Positions 22,466 to 35,577 of a DNA stretch of 64,000 nt are shown here, piece after piece (the first letter of the stretch is position 1; every line of letters begins with the position of its first letter). The DNA comes from Dugong dugon (Eukaryota; Chordata; Mammalia; Sirenia; Dugongidae), in the NCBI GenBank assembly GCA_030035585.1, contig CM057471.1, positions 96,845,819 through 96,909,818 of the forward strand, written 5' to 3'. Under the pieces are notes generated by a model that saw only the letters and a program-made list of their open reading frames with translations, was not told the DNA's origin and made no database searches. Position numbers and translations under genes: made by a program.

Positions 22466-22600
22466 TCCTTGAGGCAGTGTGGTGTAGTGATAGGAACATG
22501 TGCTTGGAAGCTGGGCAAGTCTTCCTTCTGCTAGAAGTTCTTGTTGGAGTTCCTAACACTGAGTGGCCTGGGATGAGACACTACACACTTCAGTGCAGAT
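22466..22600 (+). repeat. MIR SINE (diverged)
   Basis: GGCAGTGTGGTGTAGTGATA followed by AAGCTGGGCAAGTC matches the 5' part of MIR. Confidence 0.6.
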
Positions 22601-22689
22601 TCTTCTGACAGAAGTCATTCTGACTACTGGGTCTTTGCAATATGCATAGATTATACAGTTTCAAAGATGTAAAGTATCATAAGATCTTG

Positions 22690-22815
22690 ATAATAAATAA
22701 AGTAACACCTCATCCTACCAATAAAGAAATTAAGGACAGAAATCTTGCCCATGGTCAATTAGGATGGTTAAGGATGGAGCTGGGACATAAGCCAAGTCCC
22801 AATCCACTGTGCTCT
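22690..22815 (-). repeat. MIR fragment
   Basis: AAGAAATTAAGGACAGAAAT, then CTTGCCCATGGTCA, then GGAGCTGGGA: the reverse MIR pattern. Confidence 0.55.
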
Positions 22816-22869
22816 CCATATTTATTGCTCTGTCTCTTCAATTCTTCACAAATAATTGTATTTTAATTC

Positions 22870-23683
22870 TATTTCATTCCCTGAGTCTCAGAAATTTGCT
22901 TCTTTTTTCTGGCATCTAATTTTTTCTGTGTCATTTTGGGAGCCCTCCAGTAACTGCACGTCAGCAGGAAGATTATTTTAAGTTGCAAAATCTTGGTATT
23001 GTGCAACTTCTGAATATCATTAATTTCCATATGTTCTGTAAGTTACTGAATGCTTTTCATGTGTGTTCTATCCCTGATATCATTTCCTGCTTGTGTTCTC
23101 TATTGACTGGGACAATATTGCCTATCCAGGTAAAATGTTCAGTTGCTTTAGTGCTCTTCTATTCTTAAACAATATTTGACATTTGACATCTGGGTTTTAT
23201 GTCCCCTGTATAAATGGCTCTGAGCCAGACTCTATTTGCTGCTTTCATCAAACTATTTGTCAGTCTTTGAAGTTGGAATATTCAGTATTACTCATTCGTG
23301 ATGTCATTGCACTAGGCAGAATTTTAGAAATTAAATACTTTAAATATTAACGACGGAGAACAATTTTGTCAAATGCTAAAAATTAGCCAAATTAGTTGTG
23401 GCACTCACTGCTGAAATTAAATGATACCTAATTCTGAGGGCCTCTCCAAAAGCTTGATTCTCATCTCCTGAGTGATTGGAGCACTAGTGGTCAGCATTAG
23501 CACACATTATAAGTGATCTCTCGTGTAACACAGCACCACCTCTTACCAGTATGGAAAAGATGTTAAGCAGATCTTTAGTCTTCCATGAAAATAATCAGAA
23601 GTTTTTACAGACAGACCTAAGCACTGAATAGGCCACCAGATTCTATCCCAAGGACTTCTGAGGTGAGTCAGGATATCCTTGAT
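22870..23683. other. Single-copy DNA
   Basis: About 800 bp with no recognised element. Confidence 0.45.
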
Positions 23684-23892
23684 GGGAAAAACCAGTCACC
23701 ATCAAATTGACTCTGACTCAGGGCAACCCCATGTGTGTCAGAGTAGAACTGTGCTCCATAGGGTTTCCAGTGGTTGATTTTTTTGGAAGTAGATTGCCAG
23801 GACTGTCTTCCAAAGAGCCTCGGGTAGACTCAAATTGCCAGCCTTTTGGTTAGTAGCTGAGTGCATTAACCATTTGCACCGCTCAAGGACTC
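23684..23892 (-). repeat. AfroSINE
   Basis: Complete minus copy with CAACCCCATGTGTGTCAGAG in the body. Confidence 0.9.
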
Positions 23893-24520
23893 ATTGTGAG
23901 AAAGAGTCTGGGATATAAACCAACTTGGCTAAAGACAAAGTGTGCCAATAATCATGCTTCCTGCTGAAAAGTTCATGTCCTTGTTTGTAGCATGGATAAG
24001 ATACACCTCGTGAAATAAAACTGAAGCGCTAAAAAAGTATCCTTATTCTTCTTTATGAAGGCACTTCCTTTCACTCTATGAGAAAAGACACATTAATAAT
24101 ATTTCAACAACTTAAAAATATCACCATTAAAAGTGTTTCTTAGTTAGTCCTCCACTACCCATCTGTTAGTTTCTCCTACTGTGGTGGCTTATGAGTTGCT
24201 GTGATGCTAGAAGCTATGCCACTTGTATTTCAAATACCAGCAGGGTCACCCATGGTGGACAGGTTTCAGCAGAACTTCCAGATAAAACAGACTAGGAAGA
24301 AGGACCGGTTGATGTACTTCTAAAAAAATTGGCCAGTGAAAATCTTATGAAAAGCAGTGGAACATTGTCTGATGTAATGCCAGAAGAAGAGCCGTTCAGG
24401 TTGGAATGTACTCAAAGTACAACTGGGGAAGAGCTGCCTCCTCAAAGTAGAGTTGACCTTAATGACCTGGATAGAGTAAAGCTTTTGGGACCTTCACTGG
24501 CTGATGTGGCATGACTCAAA

Positions 24521-25148
24521 ATGAGAAGGAACAGCTGCAAATATCCTTTAATAATAAGATCATGGAATGTCCAAAGTATGAATCTAGGAAAATTGGAAGT
24601 CATCAAAAATAAAATGGAACACATAAAAACCAATATACTAGGCATTAGTGAGCTGAAATGGACTGGTACTGGCCATTTTGAATCAGACAATCATGTGGTC
24701 TACTATGCCAAGGATGACAAATTGAAGAAGGATGGCATTGCATTCATCATCAAAAGGAACATTTCAAGATCTATCTTGAAGTACAATGCTGTCAGTGATA
24801 GGATAACATCCATACGCCTACAAGGAAGACAAGTTAATACAACTTTTATTGAAATTTACGCACGAACCACTAATGACAAAGTTGAAGAAACTGAACATTT
24901 TCACTAACTTCTGTGGTCTGAAATTGATCAAGCATGCAATCAAGATGCGTTTGTAATTACTGGTGATTGTAATGCAAAAGTTGGGAACAAAGAAGAAGGA
25001 TCGGTGGTTGGAAAATATAGCATTGGTGATAGAAACGCCATGAGAAATCGCATGATAAAATTTTACAAGACTAACAACCTATTCTTTGGAAATGCATTCT
25101 TTCAGCAACACAAATGGCAACTATACACGTGGACCTCACCAGAATGAA
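24521..25148 (+). pseudogene. RTE AP endonuclease domain (one stop)
   Basis: Starts near an RSWNVQSM motif (catalytic Asn), then ISELKWTGTG (catalytic Glu), then TGDCNAKVGNKEEG (the GDWNAKV box, Trp to Cys). One in-frame TAA at 24905 interrupts an otherwise continuous frame to a TGA at 25146. This domain nicks target DNA to prime reverse transcription. Confidence 0.9.
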
Positions 25149-25686
25149 TACACAGGAATCAAATCAGCTACATCTGTGGAAAGAGATGATGGAGAAGCTC
25201 AATATCATCAGCCAGAACAAGGCCAGGGGGCGACTGTGGAATAGACCATCAATTGCTCATATGCAAGTTCAAGTTGAAGCTAAAGAAAATTAGAACAAGT
25301 CCACAAGAGCCAAAGTACAGCCTTGAGTATATCCCACCTGAATTTAGAGACCATCTCCAGAATAGATTTGACGTGTTATTGAACACTAATGACCAAAGAC
25401 CAGACGAGTTGTGGGATGACATCAAGGAAAGCATACATGAAGAAAGCAAAAGTTCATTAAAAAGACAGGAAGAAAGAAAAGACCAAAATGGATACTGGAA
25501 GAGATTCTGAAACTTGCTTTTGAACATACAGTAGCTAAAGAGAAAGGAAGAAATGATGGTGTAAAAGAGCTAAACAAGAGATTTCAAAGAGTAGCTCAAG
25601 AAGACAAAGTGAGGTATTATAATGAAATGTGCAAATACCTGGAGTTAGAAAACTAGAGGGGTAGAACACACCTGGCATTTCTCAAG

Positions 25687-26660
25687 TTGAAAGACCTGAA
25701 GGATAAATTCAAGCCTCAGTTTGCAATACTGAAAGATTCTATGGGTAAAAAATTGAATGATGCAGGAAGCATCAAACACAAAGTCATTGTACCAAAAAGA
25801 ATTGATCAACATTCAACCATTTCAGGAGATAGCCTAAGATCAAGAACCGCAGATACTGAAGGAAGAAGTTCAAGCTGCACTGAGGGCACTGGCAAAAAAC
25901 AAGACTCCAGGAATTGACGGAATATCAGTTGAGATGTTTCAACAAACGTATACAGCACTGGAAGTGCTCACTCCTCTATGCCAAGAAATTTCAAAGGCTG
26001 CTACCTCGCCAATCAACTGAAAGATTTCGATATTTGTGCCCATTCCAAAGAAAGGTGATCCAACATAATGTAGAAATTATTGAACAATATTATTAATATC
26101 ACACAAGCAAAAGTTTGTTGAAGATAATTCAAAAACAGCTGTGGCAGTACGTTGACAGAGAACTGCCAGAAATTCAAGCCAGATTCTGAAGATGTGGAAT
26201 GAGGGATATCATTGCTGATGTCAGATGGATCTTGGCTGAAAGCAGAGAATACCAGAAAAATGTTTACCTGTGTTTTATTGACTAGGCAATGACGTTTGAC
26301 TGTGTGGATCATAACAAATTATGGATAACATTGCAAAGAATGGGAGTTCCAGAACACTTAATTGTGGTCATGCGGAACCTGTACATAGATCAAGAGGCAG
26401 TCATTTGAACAGAACAAGGGGATACTGAGTGATTTAAAATCAGAAAAGATGTGCATCAAGGTCACATGCTTTCACCATACTTATTTGATCTGTATGCTAA
26501 ACAAATAATCCAAGAAGCTGGACTATATGAAGAACACAGGAGTTCGTTTTACTTGGATCCACGATCAATGCCCATGGAAGCAGCAGTCAAGAAACCAAAT
26601 GACATGTTGCACTGGGCAAACCTGCTGCAAAATTCCTCTTTAAAGTGTTGAAAATCAAAT
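25687..26660 (+). pseudogene. RTE reverse transcriptase with catalytic region deleted
   Basis: RT fingers at 25905-26090 (GIDGISVEMFQ), then fragments up to HMLSPYLFDLYAKQIIQEAGLYEEH at 26463-26537. The sequence then jumps to the FVLLGSTI-like segment at 26548. Compared with the copy at 728-942, roughly 200 bp including the YADD box are missing. Confidence 0.88.
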
Positions 26661-27193
26661 ATGTTGCTTTGAGGACTAAGATGCACCTGACCCAAGCTAT
26701 GGCATTTTCGATCACCTCATATGCATTCAAAAGCTGGACAATGAATAAGGAAGACCAGAGAAGAATTGATGCCTTTGAATTATGATGTTGGCAAAGAATA
26801 TTGAATATGCCATGGATTTCCAGAAGATGAAACAAATCTGTCTTGGAAGTAGTACAACCAAAATGCTCCTTAAAAACGAAGATGGTTTCATCTAATGTAC
26901 TTTGGACGTGTTATCAGGAGGGACCAGTCCTTGGAGAAGGACAGCATGCTCAATAAAGTAGAGGGTCAATGAAAAAGAGGAAGACCCTCAACAAGATGGA
27001 TTGACACAGTGGCTGAAACAATATGTTCAAACACAGCAACAATTGTTAAGATAGTGCAGGACTGGGCAATATTTCATCCTCTTGTACATAGGGTCGCTAT
27101 GAGTCAGAACCAACTCGACAGCACCTAACAACAAAAACAGCAAGTCAGTCCTTGCCTTTATACAAAGGTCCATGTAACAAATGTCTATTAAGT

Positions 27194-28921
27194 GTTAGTG
27201 AAGGGGGAGGCAGGCCAAGATGGCAGAATAATCAGATGTTTCATATTGTCCCTTTTACAACAAGACCCAAAAAAACAAGTGAATTGGATATAAGTGATAA
27301 TCTAGGAACCCTAAGCATCAGAGACAAAGCTGAAGAATCAGACTGAGTGGTATGCAGAAGGAGAGACAATTCAAAAACAGTGGAAAAGAGAATTATGGAT
27401 TGCCAGAGTCCTGCTAGCAGAACCTGCTCAGCCCAGACATATTGAGACAAGTAGCAGCATCCCAAATGAAGTTTATCCCATCTTGTGCAGATAAGCAGGA
27501 ACAACTCTACATGAGCCTCCAGAGTCAAACAGGAGGGATACCAGACCTGTGAAAGTTAAGTGCATGCACTCAACCCATCACACACACCACAGCCTCCTCC
27601 CCACCAGAGCTCCAGGGGCCAAGAAGCATTCCCTCCCCCTCATCCATCCCCTTTCTTGATTCAACACCACTCTGGAAGCATTCCATACCATCATGTCCCC
27701 TAAGTCAGGAACTCATGGCCCCATCCCAGAGGCACCCACTCCTTCACCCAGCCACTGACACTGGGGGTCCACAGTCTTGCTGTGCCCTCCACCCCCTCTG
27801 ATCACCTGCACCAGTGCCTTGCTGGTCAAGCTGGCACAGCACATCATGATTAGGACAAGGTAGGTAGGGCTCCCAGCTGGAGCCCATTTTCACCTGTAGC
27901 AGATAAGTGGGAGCTGCAGATATGTGGCATTCAACACCACCCCACCACCTAAGCCAGTAGCTCTTGGCCTGGTCCAAGGTAACTGCCCCTTTGCCTAGCC
28001 ACTGGCACACGGGGTCCATGGACTTACAGTGCCCTTCACCACCTCCAATCAGCTGTACAAGCACCTTGATGGCTGAACTGGCACAGCACGTCCACACTGG
28101 GGCAAGATGGGCAGTGTACCCAATTGAAATCCACTTCACCTGCAACACTCAAGTGGAAGCTGCAGACCTGTGGCATTCGCCACCACCTCACTTTCTAAGA
28201 AAGGACCTCAACCACCCATGTCGGGATCTTGAGGGCTGGTCGTACCACCCACTCCATCCAGCCACTCATAATGGGGACCTGAGGACCAGTGGTGCCCCCC
28301 CCAATTCCTCGAGCCAATGACACCAGGTGCCTGAGGATAGGCTGCATGACTATTCCACTACATGCTCTAGTGGACTGGGGAATGCCCTCCAACTGGACAC
28401 TCATGGGAAGCCAGCAGACCCTGCCTTGCTCCCTAGCATCACCCCCCACACAGACATTGCAACCAGAGACTTGTGCTTTTTCCAAACACTGCCACAAAGC
28501 CCTGCCTTCCCAGAACTACAGGTAAGAGTCTCTGCATTGCACATTCAGTGACAGAGGACTCAGGCACCTTCACCCCAACATTCCAGAAAGTGGCAGGACA
28601 CACACACAACATGCAACCTAACAACCAGGGAGAACACCCCCTGTGCCCACAGCCAGGTGACCAGCAGGATAGGTACATCACCTTACCAAAAACACCACCT
28701 ACATCCTCAGCAGCCCCACAAGAACAGTGAATGGAGTCCCATGCTCACACATCCAGTAGCTACTCCACCCACCTGGAGACAGGAGGTGAGAGCTTCAACA
28801 TGGGCAGACTAGCCACCAGAGTATACACACACCCACCCTACTCAATATATCAAAACAGAACAAAACAAAAATTCAGGATGCAGTAAACAAAAATCCAATA
28901 AATAAATATAACAACTTCTTG
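27194..28921 (+). promoter_or_regulatory. L1 5' UTR / internal promoter region
   Basis: Begins with a G-rich block followed by CCAAGATGGCAG. AAGATGGC at 27217-27224 is a YY1-type site placed as in human L1 5' ends. Downstream is GC-rich and holds tandem monomers (27751 on). Its sequence differs from the 5' UTR of the L1 at 61865. Confidence 0.7.
27751..28260 (+). repeat. Tandem monomers in L1 5' UTR, about 247 bp
   Basis: Two units start GCCACTGACACTGGGGGTCC (27751) and GCCACTGGCACACGGGGTCC (27998). Each continues through matching blocks (CCTTCACCACCTCC-like, GCTGGCACAGCAC, GTGGCATTC). A more diverged third unit appears to start at 28261 (GCCACTCATAATGGGGACC). Confidence 0.8.
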
Positions 28922-29920
28922 ATGTCTCAGAGACAACAGTCAATATCAAATCACATAAAGAAGCAGGACAAGATAACTCCAGCAAGCAACCAAAATAAAG
29001 AACCAGAAAACCTTCTAGAGGAAGGTAAGGCAATGGAACTACCTGATAAAGAATTCAAAAGACTGATATACAGAGCTCTCCAAGAAATCAAGAAAGAGAT
29101 CACAGAAAACAGACAAAACCAAGGAACACAAAGCAGTAGAAAACTTCAGGAAAACAATACAAAAACAAAATGACAGAATGAATCAGCTACAAGAAACCAT
29201 ACAAATACAGCAACTAGAAATTCAAAAGATTAGTAATAAAATGGCAGAATTAGACAATTCAATACAAGGACATAGGAGCAGAATTGAGACAATAGAAGAC
29301 AAAATTAGTGAGAATGAAGACAAATCAACTGACATCAATTTGTTTGGGTAAAAATCAGAAAAAAGAATGAAGAAAGCCTAAGAATTATGTGTAATACTAT
29401 CAAAAGCAAAAACCTACATGTGACCACATTTCCAGAACAAGGGGTGATAATGCAAAACACAGAGAGAATTGTTGAAGATTAGCTGGCAGAAAACTTCCCT
29501 AATCTCATGAAAGACAAGAAGATATCCATCCAACTAGCTCAACAAAACCCATACAGGATAGACCCCAAAAGAAAGTCACCAAGACATATCATAATCAAAC
29601 TTGCCAAAACAAAAGACAAAGAAGGAATCCTGAGAGTGCCTAGGGAAAAACAAAAAGTCACCTACAAAAGAGAACTAATAATACTAAGCACTTATTACTC
29701 ACAGAAACCATACAGGCAAGAAGGCTATGAGATGACATATATAAAGCCTTGAAGGAAAAAAGAAAACCGCCAACCAAGAATTATACATCTAGCAAAACTG
29801 TCTCTCAAATACGATGGCAAAATTAGGTCATTTCCAGATAAACAGAAATTAATGGAATATATAAAAACAAGACCAAAATTACAAGAAATATTAAAAGGAG
29901 TCCCCCAGTTAGAGAACTGA
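28922..29920 (+). pseudogene. L1 ORF1 protein (frameshifted)
   Basis: ATG at 28922. The N-terminal part runs 28922-29170 and is broken by a frameshift near 29160. A coiled-coil region follows in another frame (29173-29350). The RRM/C-terminal part is in the block at 29507-29750 (SPRHIIIKLAKTKDKEGILR, typical of L1 ORF1p). The natural end is a TGA at 29918. Its product coats L1 RNA. About 333 codons long if unbroken, near the usual ORF1p length. Confidence 0.9.
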
Positions 29921-30383
29921 CAACATTAGACAACAATCCAAGACTAGGACACAGGACAGATCAACCAGTTATCAAATCAGATAGTGAATTCTAAAAAACA
30001 AAAACAAAAAAAAATAAAGCTAAAAGCCTGAAAATAGAGAAACAGATATGTCAATATATCAAACACAACAACATCAAAGCCAAAAAAGAGAGAATAAAGG
30101 GTGTACTCATAGAACTTCCATATGGAGAGGAAGTCAAGGTGATATCAAGAAATAAAAGACTGGTTTAAACTTAGAAAAATAAAGATAAATTTCAAGGTAA
30201 CCACAAAGGAAGCTAACAAACCTACCTATCAAAATAAAAAAGAAGAAAACCATAAAGACTCAGTAAACACAAAATCAACAATAACCAAATACATGAAAAG
30301 AAAATCCACAAACAAAAATAACTCAGCACAGAAAATTAAGCAGAACAAAGAAACTGTCAACACCACCAAAAAAAACCAATGAA

Positions 30384-33300
30384 ATGACAGCAGTAAACGT
30401 ATATCCTCAATAATTACACTGAATGTAGATGGCTTAAATGCACAAGTAAAGAGACAAAGAGTGGCAAATGGTTAAAAAAAAAAACACAACCCATCTTTAT
30501 GCTCTCTACAAGAGATGCACCTTAGACACAAAGACGTAAACAAACTAAAACTCAAAAGATGGAAAAGAATATACCAAGGAAATAATAATCAAAATAGAGC
30601 AAGAGTGGCAATATTAATCTCCGATAAAATAGACTTTAAAGTAAAATCCACCATAAAGGATAAAAGGACACTATATAATGACTAAAGTGTCAATACACCA
30701 GGAGTACATAACCATAATAAATGTATACACACCAAATGGCAGGGATCCAAAATACATAAAACAAACTCTAACAGCACTGAAAAGAGAAATTGACAGTTCC
30801 ACAAGAACAGTAGGAGACTTCAACACACCACTTTCTCTGAAGGACAGAACATCTAAAAAGAAACTCAATAAAGATACAGAAGATCTAAATGCCATGATCA
30901 ACCAACTCAACCTCATAGACATACACAGAACACTCCACCAACAGCTGCAAAGTATACATTCTTGTTCAACACACATGGAACATTCTCCAGAATAGACCAC
31001 ATTTTAGGCCACAAAGCAAGCCTCAACACAATCCAAAACACCGAAATAATACAAAGCATCTTTTCTGATCAGAAGGCCATAAAAGTAGAAATCAGTAACA
31101 GAAATAGCAAGGTAAAAAAAAAATCAAATACATGGAAACTGAATGACACCTGCTTAAAAACTACTGGGTAATAGAATAAATCAAAGATGGAATAAAAAAA
31201 ATTCCTAGAATCAAATGAGAATGAGAACACATCTTACCAAAACCTTTGTGACTCAGCAAAAGCATTGCTTAGAGGTCAATTTATAGCAATAAACACACAC
31301 GTTACAAAAGTAGAAAAGGTCAGAATCAAAACATTAGCCCTACAACTCAAACAAATACAAAAGGAACAGCAAAAGAAGCCTACAGTCACCAGAAGAAAGG
31401 AAATAATAAAGATTAGAGCAGAAATACATGAAATAGAGTACAATAGAAAGAATCAACAAGACCAAAAGTTGGTTCTTTGAAAAGATCAACAGAATCAACA
31501 AACCATTGCCCAAACTGATAATAGAAAAGCAGGAGAGGAGGCAAATAACCCAAACACGTTATGAGACGGGTGATATCACAACAGACCCCATCGAAATAAA
31601 AAGGATCATAACAGAATACTATGAAAAATTGTACTCCAACAAATGTGAAAACCTAGAGGAAATGGACAAATTTCAAAAACACCCTACCTACCTAAAGTAC
31701 ACAAACCAAAGTAGAAAAACTAAACAGATCCATAACAAAAGAAGAGATTGAAGAGATAATAAAAAACTCCCAACAAAAAAAAAAAGCCCTGGCCCAGACA
31801 GCTTCACTGGAAAATTCTACCACACTTTCAGAGAAGAGCTCACATTAATACTACTCAAACTATTTAAGGGCATAGAAAAGGAAAGAATACTCCCAAATTC
31901 ATCATATGAAGCCAGCATAACCCTGATACCAAAGCTAGACAAAGGCACCACAAGAAGCGAAAACTACAGAACAATATCCCTCATTAATATTGATGCAAAA
32001 ATTCTTAACAAAATTCTAGCCAATAGAATTCAACAGCATATCAAAAAATAATGTATCATGACCAAGTGGGATTCATACCAGGCATGCAAGGATGGTATGA
32101 CATTAGAAAATCAATCAATGTAATCTACCCACATAAATAAAACAAAAGAATCACATGATCATCTCAATTGACACAGAAAAGGCACTTGACAAAGTCCAAC
32201 ACCCATCCTTGAACAAAAATCTCAGCAAAATAGTAATAGAAGGGAAATTCATCATTATAATAAAGGGTTTTATATAAAACCAACAGCGAACATCATTCTC
32301 AATGGAGAGACTGAAAGCATTCCCCTTGAGAACAGGAACCAGACAAGATGTCTTTATCATCACTTTCATTCAACATTGAGCTGCAAGTACTAGCTAGAGC
32401 AATAAGGCATAAAAAAGAAATAAAGGGCATATGAACTGGTAAGGAAGAGGTAAAACTACCCCTATTCACGGATGATATGATCTTATACATAGAAAACCTC
32501 AAAGAATCCACTAGAAAGCTACTGGAACTAATAGAAGATTTCAGCAAAGAAGCAGGATATAAGCTTGCCATACAAAAATCAGTTGAATTCCTCTACACCA
32601 ACAAAGAGTACTTAGAAAAGGAAATCAGCAAATCAATACCATTTACAATAGCCCCCAAGAAGATAAAATAGTTAGGAATAAATCTAACCAGAGACATAAA
32701 AGACCTATACAATGAAAACTACAAGATGCTACTGCAAGAAACCAAAAGACATCTATGTAAGTGGACAAACATACCATGCTCATGAATGGGAAAACTCAAC
32801 AATGTGAAAATGTCAGTACTACCCAAAGTGATCTACAGGTACACAATGTAATCCCGATCCAAATACCAACAGCGTTCTTCCAAGAGATGGAAAAACTAAT
32901 CACCAACTTTATATGGAAAGGAAAGAGGCCCTAGATAAGCATAGCATTACTTAAGAAGAACAAAATGGGAGGCCTCACACTACCTGACCTCAGAAACTAT
33001 TATACAGGCAGGGTAGTCAAAACAGCCTAGTACTGGTACAACAACAGACACATAGACCAATGGAACAGAACTGAGATCGCAGACATAAATCCATCCATCA
33101 AACCAAAAAAACCAAATCTATTGCCATCAAGTCAATTCTGACTCACAACCACCCTATAGGACAGAGCAGAACTGCCCCATAGAGTTTCCAAGGAGAGGCT
33201 GGTGGATTCGAATTACCAACCTTTTGGTTAGCAGCTAAGATGTTAGCCATTGGGCCACCAGGGCTCCCGTCCATCTATAAGGAGCTGATATTTGACAAAG

Positions 33301-34345
33301 GGCCAAAGTCCATTAAATGGGGAAAAGACAGACTCTTTAACAGTGATGGCAAAACTAGATGTCCATCTGTAAAAAAATGAAACAGGATCTATACCTCCTA
33401 CCACACACAAAAACTAACTCAAAATGGATCAAAGACCTAAACATGAAACCTAAAATGATAAAGATCATGAAAGAAAAAATAAGGACAATTCTAGGGGCGC
33501 TAATACTTGGCGTAAATAGAATCCGAACCATAACTAATAATGCACAAACTCCAGAAGAGAAACTAGATAACTGGGAGCTCTTAAAAATTAAGCACTTATG
33601 CTCATCAAAAGACTTCACCAAAAGAGTAAAAAAGACAACCTACAGACTGGAAAAAATTTTTTATTATCACATACCCAACAAGGGTCTAATCTCTAAAATC
33701 TATAGAATGCTTCAACCTCTCAATAAAAAAAGACAAATAGTCCAGTTAAAAAATGGGCAAAGGATATGAACAGACACTTCACCAAAGAAGACAATCAGGT
33801 AACTAACAGACACAAGAGGAAATGCTCTTGATCATCAGCCATTAGAGAAATGCAAATCAAAACTACAATGAGATACCATCTTATCCTGATATTACTGGCA
33901 TGAATCAAATAAAAGAAAATAACAAATGTTAGAGAGGTTGTGGGGAAATTGGAACTCTTATGGATTGTTGGTGGGAATGTAAAATGGTACAACCACTATG
34001 GAAAATGATATGGTGCCTCCTTAAAAAGCTAAAAATAGAAATACTATAGAATCCAGCAGTCCCACTCATAGGAATATACCTTAGAGAAATAAGAGCTGTC
34101 TCAGGAATAGACACATGCACACCCATGTTCTTTGCAGCATTATTCACAGAAACAAAAAGATGGAAACAACCCAAGTGTCCATCAACAGCTGAATAGATGA
34201 ACAAATTTATGGTACATACACGCAATTCAATACTAAGCAACAATAAAGAACAATAATGAATCCGTGAAAGATATCACAACATGGATGAGTCTAGAAGGCA
34301 TTATGCTGAGTGAAATAAGTCAATCACAAAAGGACAAATATTGTA
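30384..34345 (+). pseudogene. L1 ORF2: endonuclease, reverse transcriptase (decayed)
   Basis: The endonuclease begins with ITLNVDGLNAQ at about 30415. The block at 30678-30992 holds IINVYTPNG and VGDFNTPLS. The RT contains [10 protein letters not shown]-like and ENYRTISLI motifs (31780-31990) and the catalytic box FTDD at 32465-32476 (usually FADD; both Asp kept). C-terminal L1 motifs run to about 34345 (CPSTAE at 34185). Many stops and frameshifts, plus an AfroSINE insertion, disable it. Confidence 0.92.
33097..33270 (-). repeat. AfroSINE inserted in L1 ORF2 (45-bp-deleted subtype)
   Basis: Splits the L1 between ATCCATCCATC and TCCATCTATAAGG; a short TCCATC repeat flanks it. The body jumps from TTTCCAAGG to the head, missing the usual TGTAATCTTTACGGAAGCAG segment. 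Confidence 0.92.
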
Positions 34346-35367
34346 TGAAAACACTATTATGAAAACTCAAGAAAATGTTTAAACACAGCAAAAAATAAGC
34401 TTTGATGGTTACAAGGGAGGGGAGTGCTGGGGAGCGAGGTCACTAACTAGATAGTAGACAGGTGTTAACTTTGGCGAAGGGAAAGACAACACACAATATA
34501 GGAGAAGTCAGCACAACTTGGCCAAGGCAAAGTCATAGAAGTTTCTAGACACATCCAAACACCTTCAGGGACCACGTTGCTGGGGCAGAGGGATGGTGGC
34601 CATGGTCTGAGGGGACATCTAAGTCAACTGGCATAACACAGCTCATAAAGAAAGTGTTCTACATTCTACTTTAGTGAGTAGCGTCTGGGGTCTCAAAAGC
34701 TTGCAAGTGGCCATCTAAGATACATCTATTGGTCCCATCCCGTCTAGCTCAAAGGAGAATGAAGAAAACAAAAAGCACAAGGAAAATATTAGTCCAAAGG
34801 ACTAATGGACCACATGAACCACAGCCTCCACCAGCCTGAGCCCAGAAGAACTAAATGGTGCCTGGCTACCACCACGATCTCTCTGACAGGGATCACAATA
34901 GGGGGTCCAGGACAGAGAGGGAGAAAAATGTAGAACAAAATTCAAATTCCTTAAAAAAAGACCAGACTTACTGGTTTGACAGAGACTAGGGGAACCCCTG
35001 AGACTATGGCCCCTGGACAGCCTGCTAACTCAGAACTGAAGCCATGCCCAAAGTCCACCTTTCAGCTGAAGATTAGACAGGCCTAGAAAACAAACAATAA
35101 CACACGTGAGGAACATGCTTCCTAGTTCAATCAAGTATATGAGACAAAAAGGGCAACACCTGACCAAAAGCAAAGATGAGAAGGCAGGAAGGGACAGGGA
35201 AACTGGACGAATGAACACGGGAAAGCTGGGGTGTAAAGGAGTAGAGTGCTGACACATTGCGGGTATTACAACCAGTGTCACAAAATAATTTGTGTATAAA
35301 TTTTTGAATGAGAAACTAATTTATGCTGTAAACTTTCACCTACAGCACAATAAAATTTAAAAAAAGA
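34346..35367 (+). other. L1 3' UTR
   Basis: Contains a G-rich stretch (GGGAGGGGAGTGCTGGGG at 34416-34433) typical of L1 3' UTRs. Shared with the truncated L1 copies at 20660 and 61325. Confidence 0.85.
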
Positions 35368-35377
35368 GTTACTATAA

Positions 35378-35577
35378 GTCCTTAGGCGGCACAAATAGTT
35401 GATACTTGACTGCTACCCTAGTGGTTGGAGGTTCGAATCCAGCCAGTGGTGCCTCGAAAGAAAAGTCCTGGTGATCTGCTTCTGTTAAGATTACAGCCAA
35501 GAAAACCCTATGAGGCAGTTCTACTCTGTAACACACAGGCTCACCATGAGTTGGAATCGACTTGATGGCAACCAGTC
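35378..35577 (+). repeat. AfroSINE
   Basis: Plus copy starting GTCCTTAGGCGGCACAAAT just after the L1 tail. The B-box GGTTCGAATCC is intact. Confidence 0.92.

Larger units (their letters stand above)
24152..27142 (+). mobile_element. RTE LINE, nearly full length
   Basis: About 3.0 kb from 5' UTR (TGTGATGCTAGAAGC at about 24200) through endonuclease and RT to the ACAACAAAAACAG tail. Flanked by AGTTAGTCCT (24142-24151) and AGTCAGTCCT (27143-27152). The single pol-like ORF has several stops and the region coding the YADD box is deleted. Confidence 0.95.
27194..35367 (+). mobile_element. L1 LINE, full length, decayed
   Basis: The order is complete: 5' UTR (27194-28921), ORF1 (28922-29920), ORF2 (about 30384-34345) and 3' UTR with AATAAA at 35349-35354 and a short A tail. 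A diverged target repeat is possible (AAGTGTTAGTGAAG on the left, AAGAGTTACTATAAG on the right), but I do not rely on it. Interrupted by an AfroSINE at 33097. Confidence 0.95.

Noticed and set aside
24521-24907. A 128-codon open frame as a host gene
   Set aside because: It is the RTE endonuclease domain; the same sequence recurs at 58208 and its context is a complete RTE.
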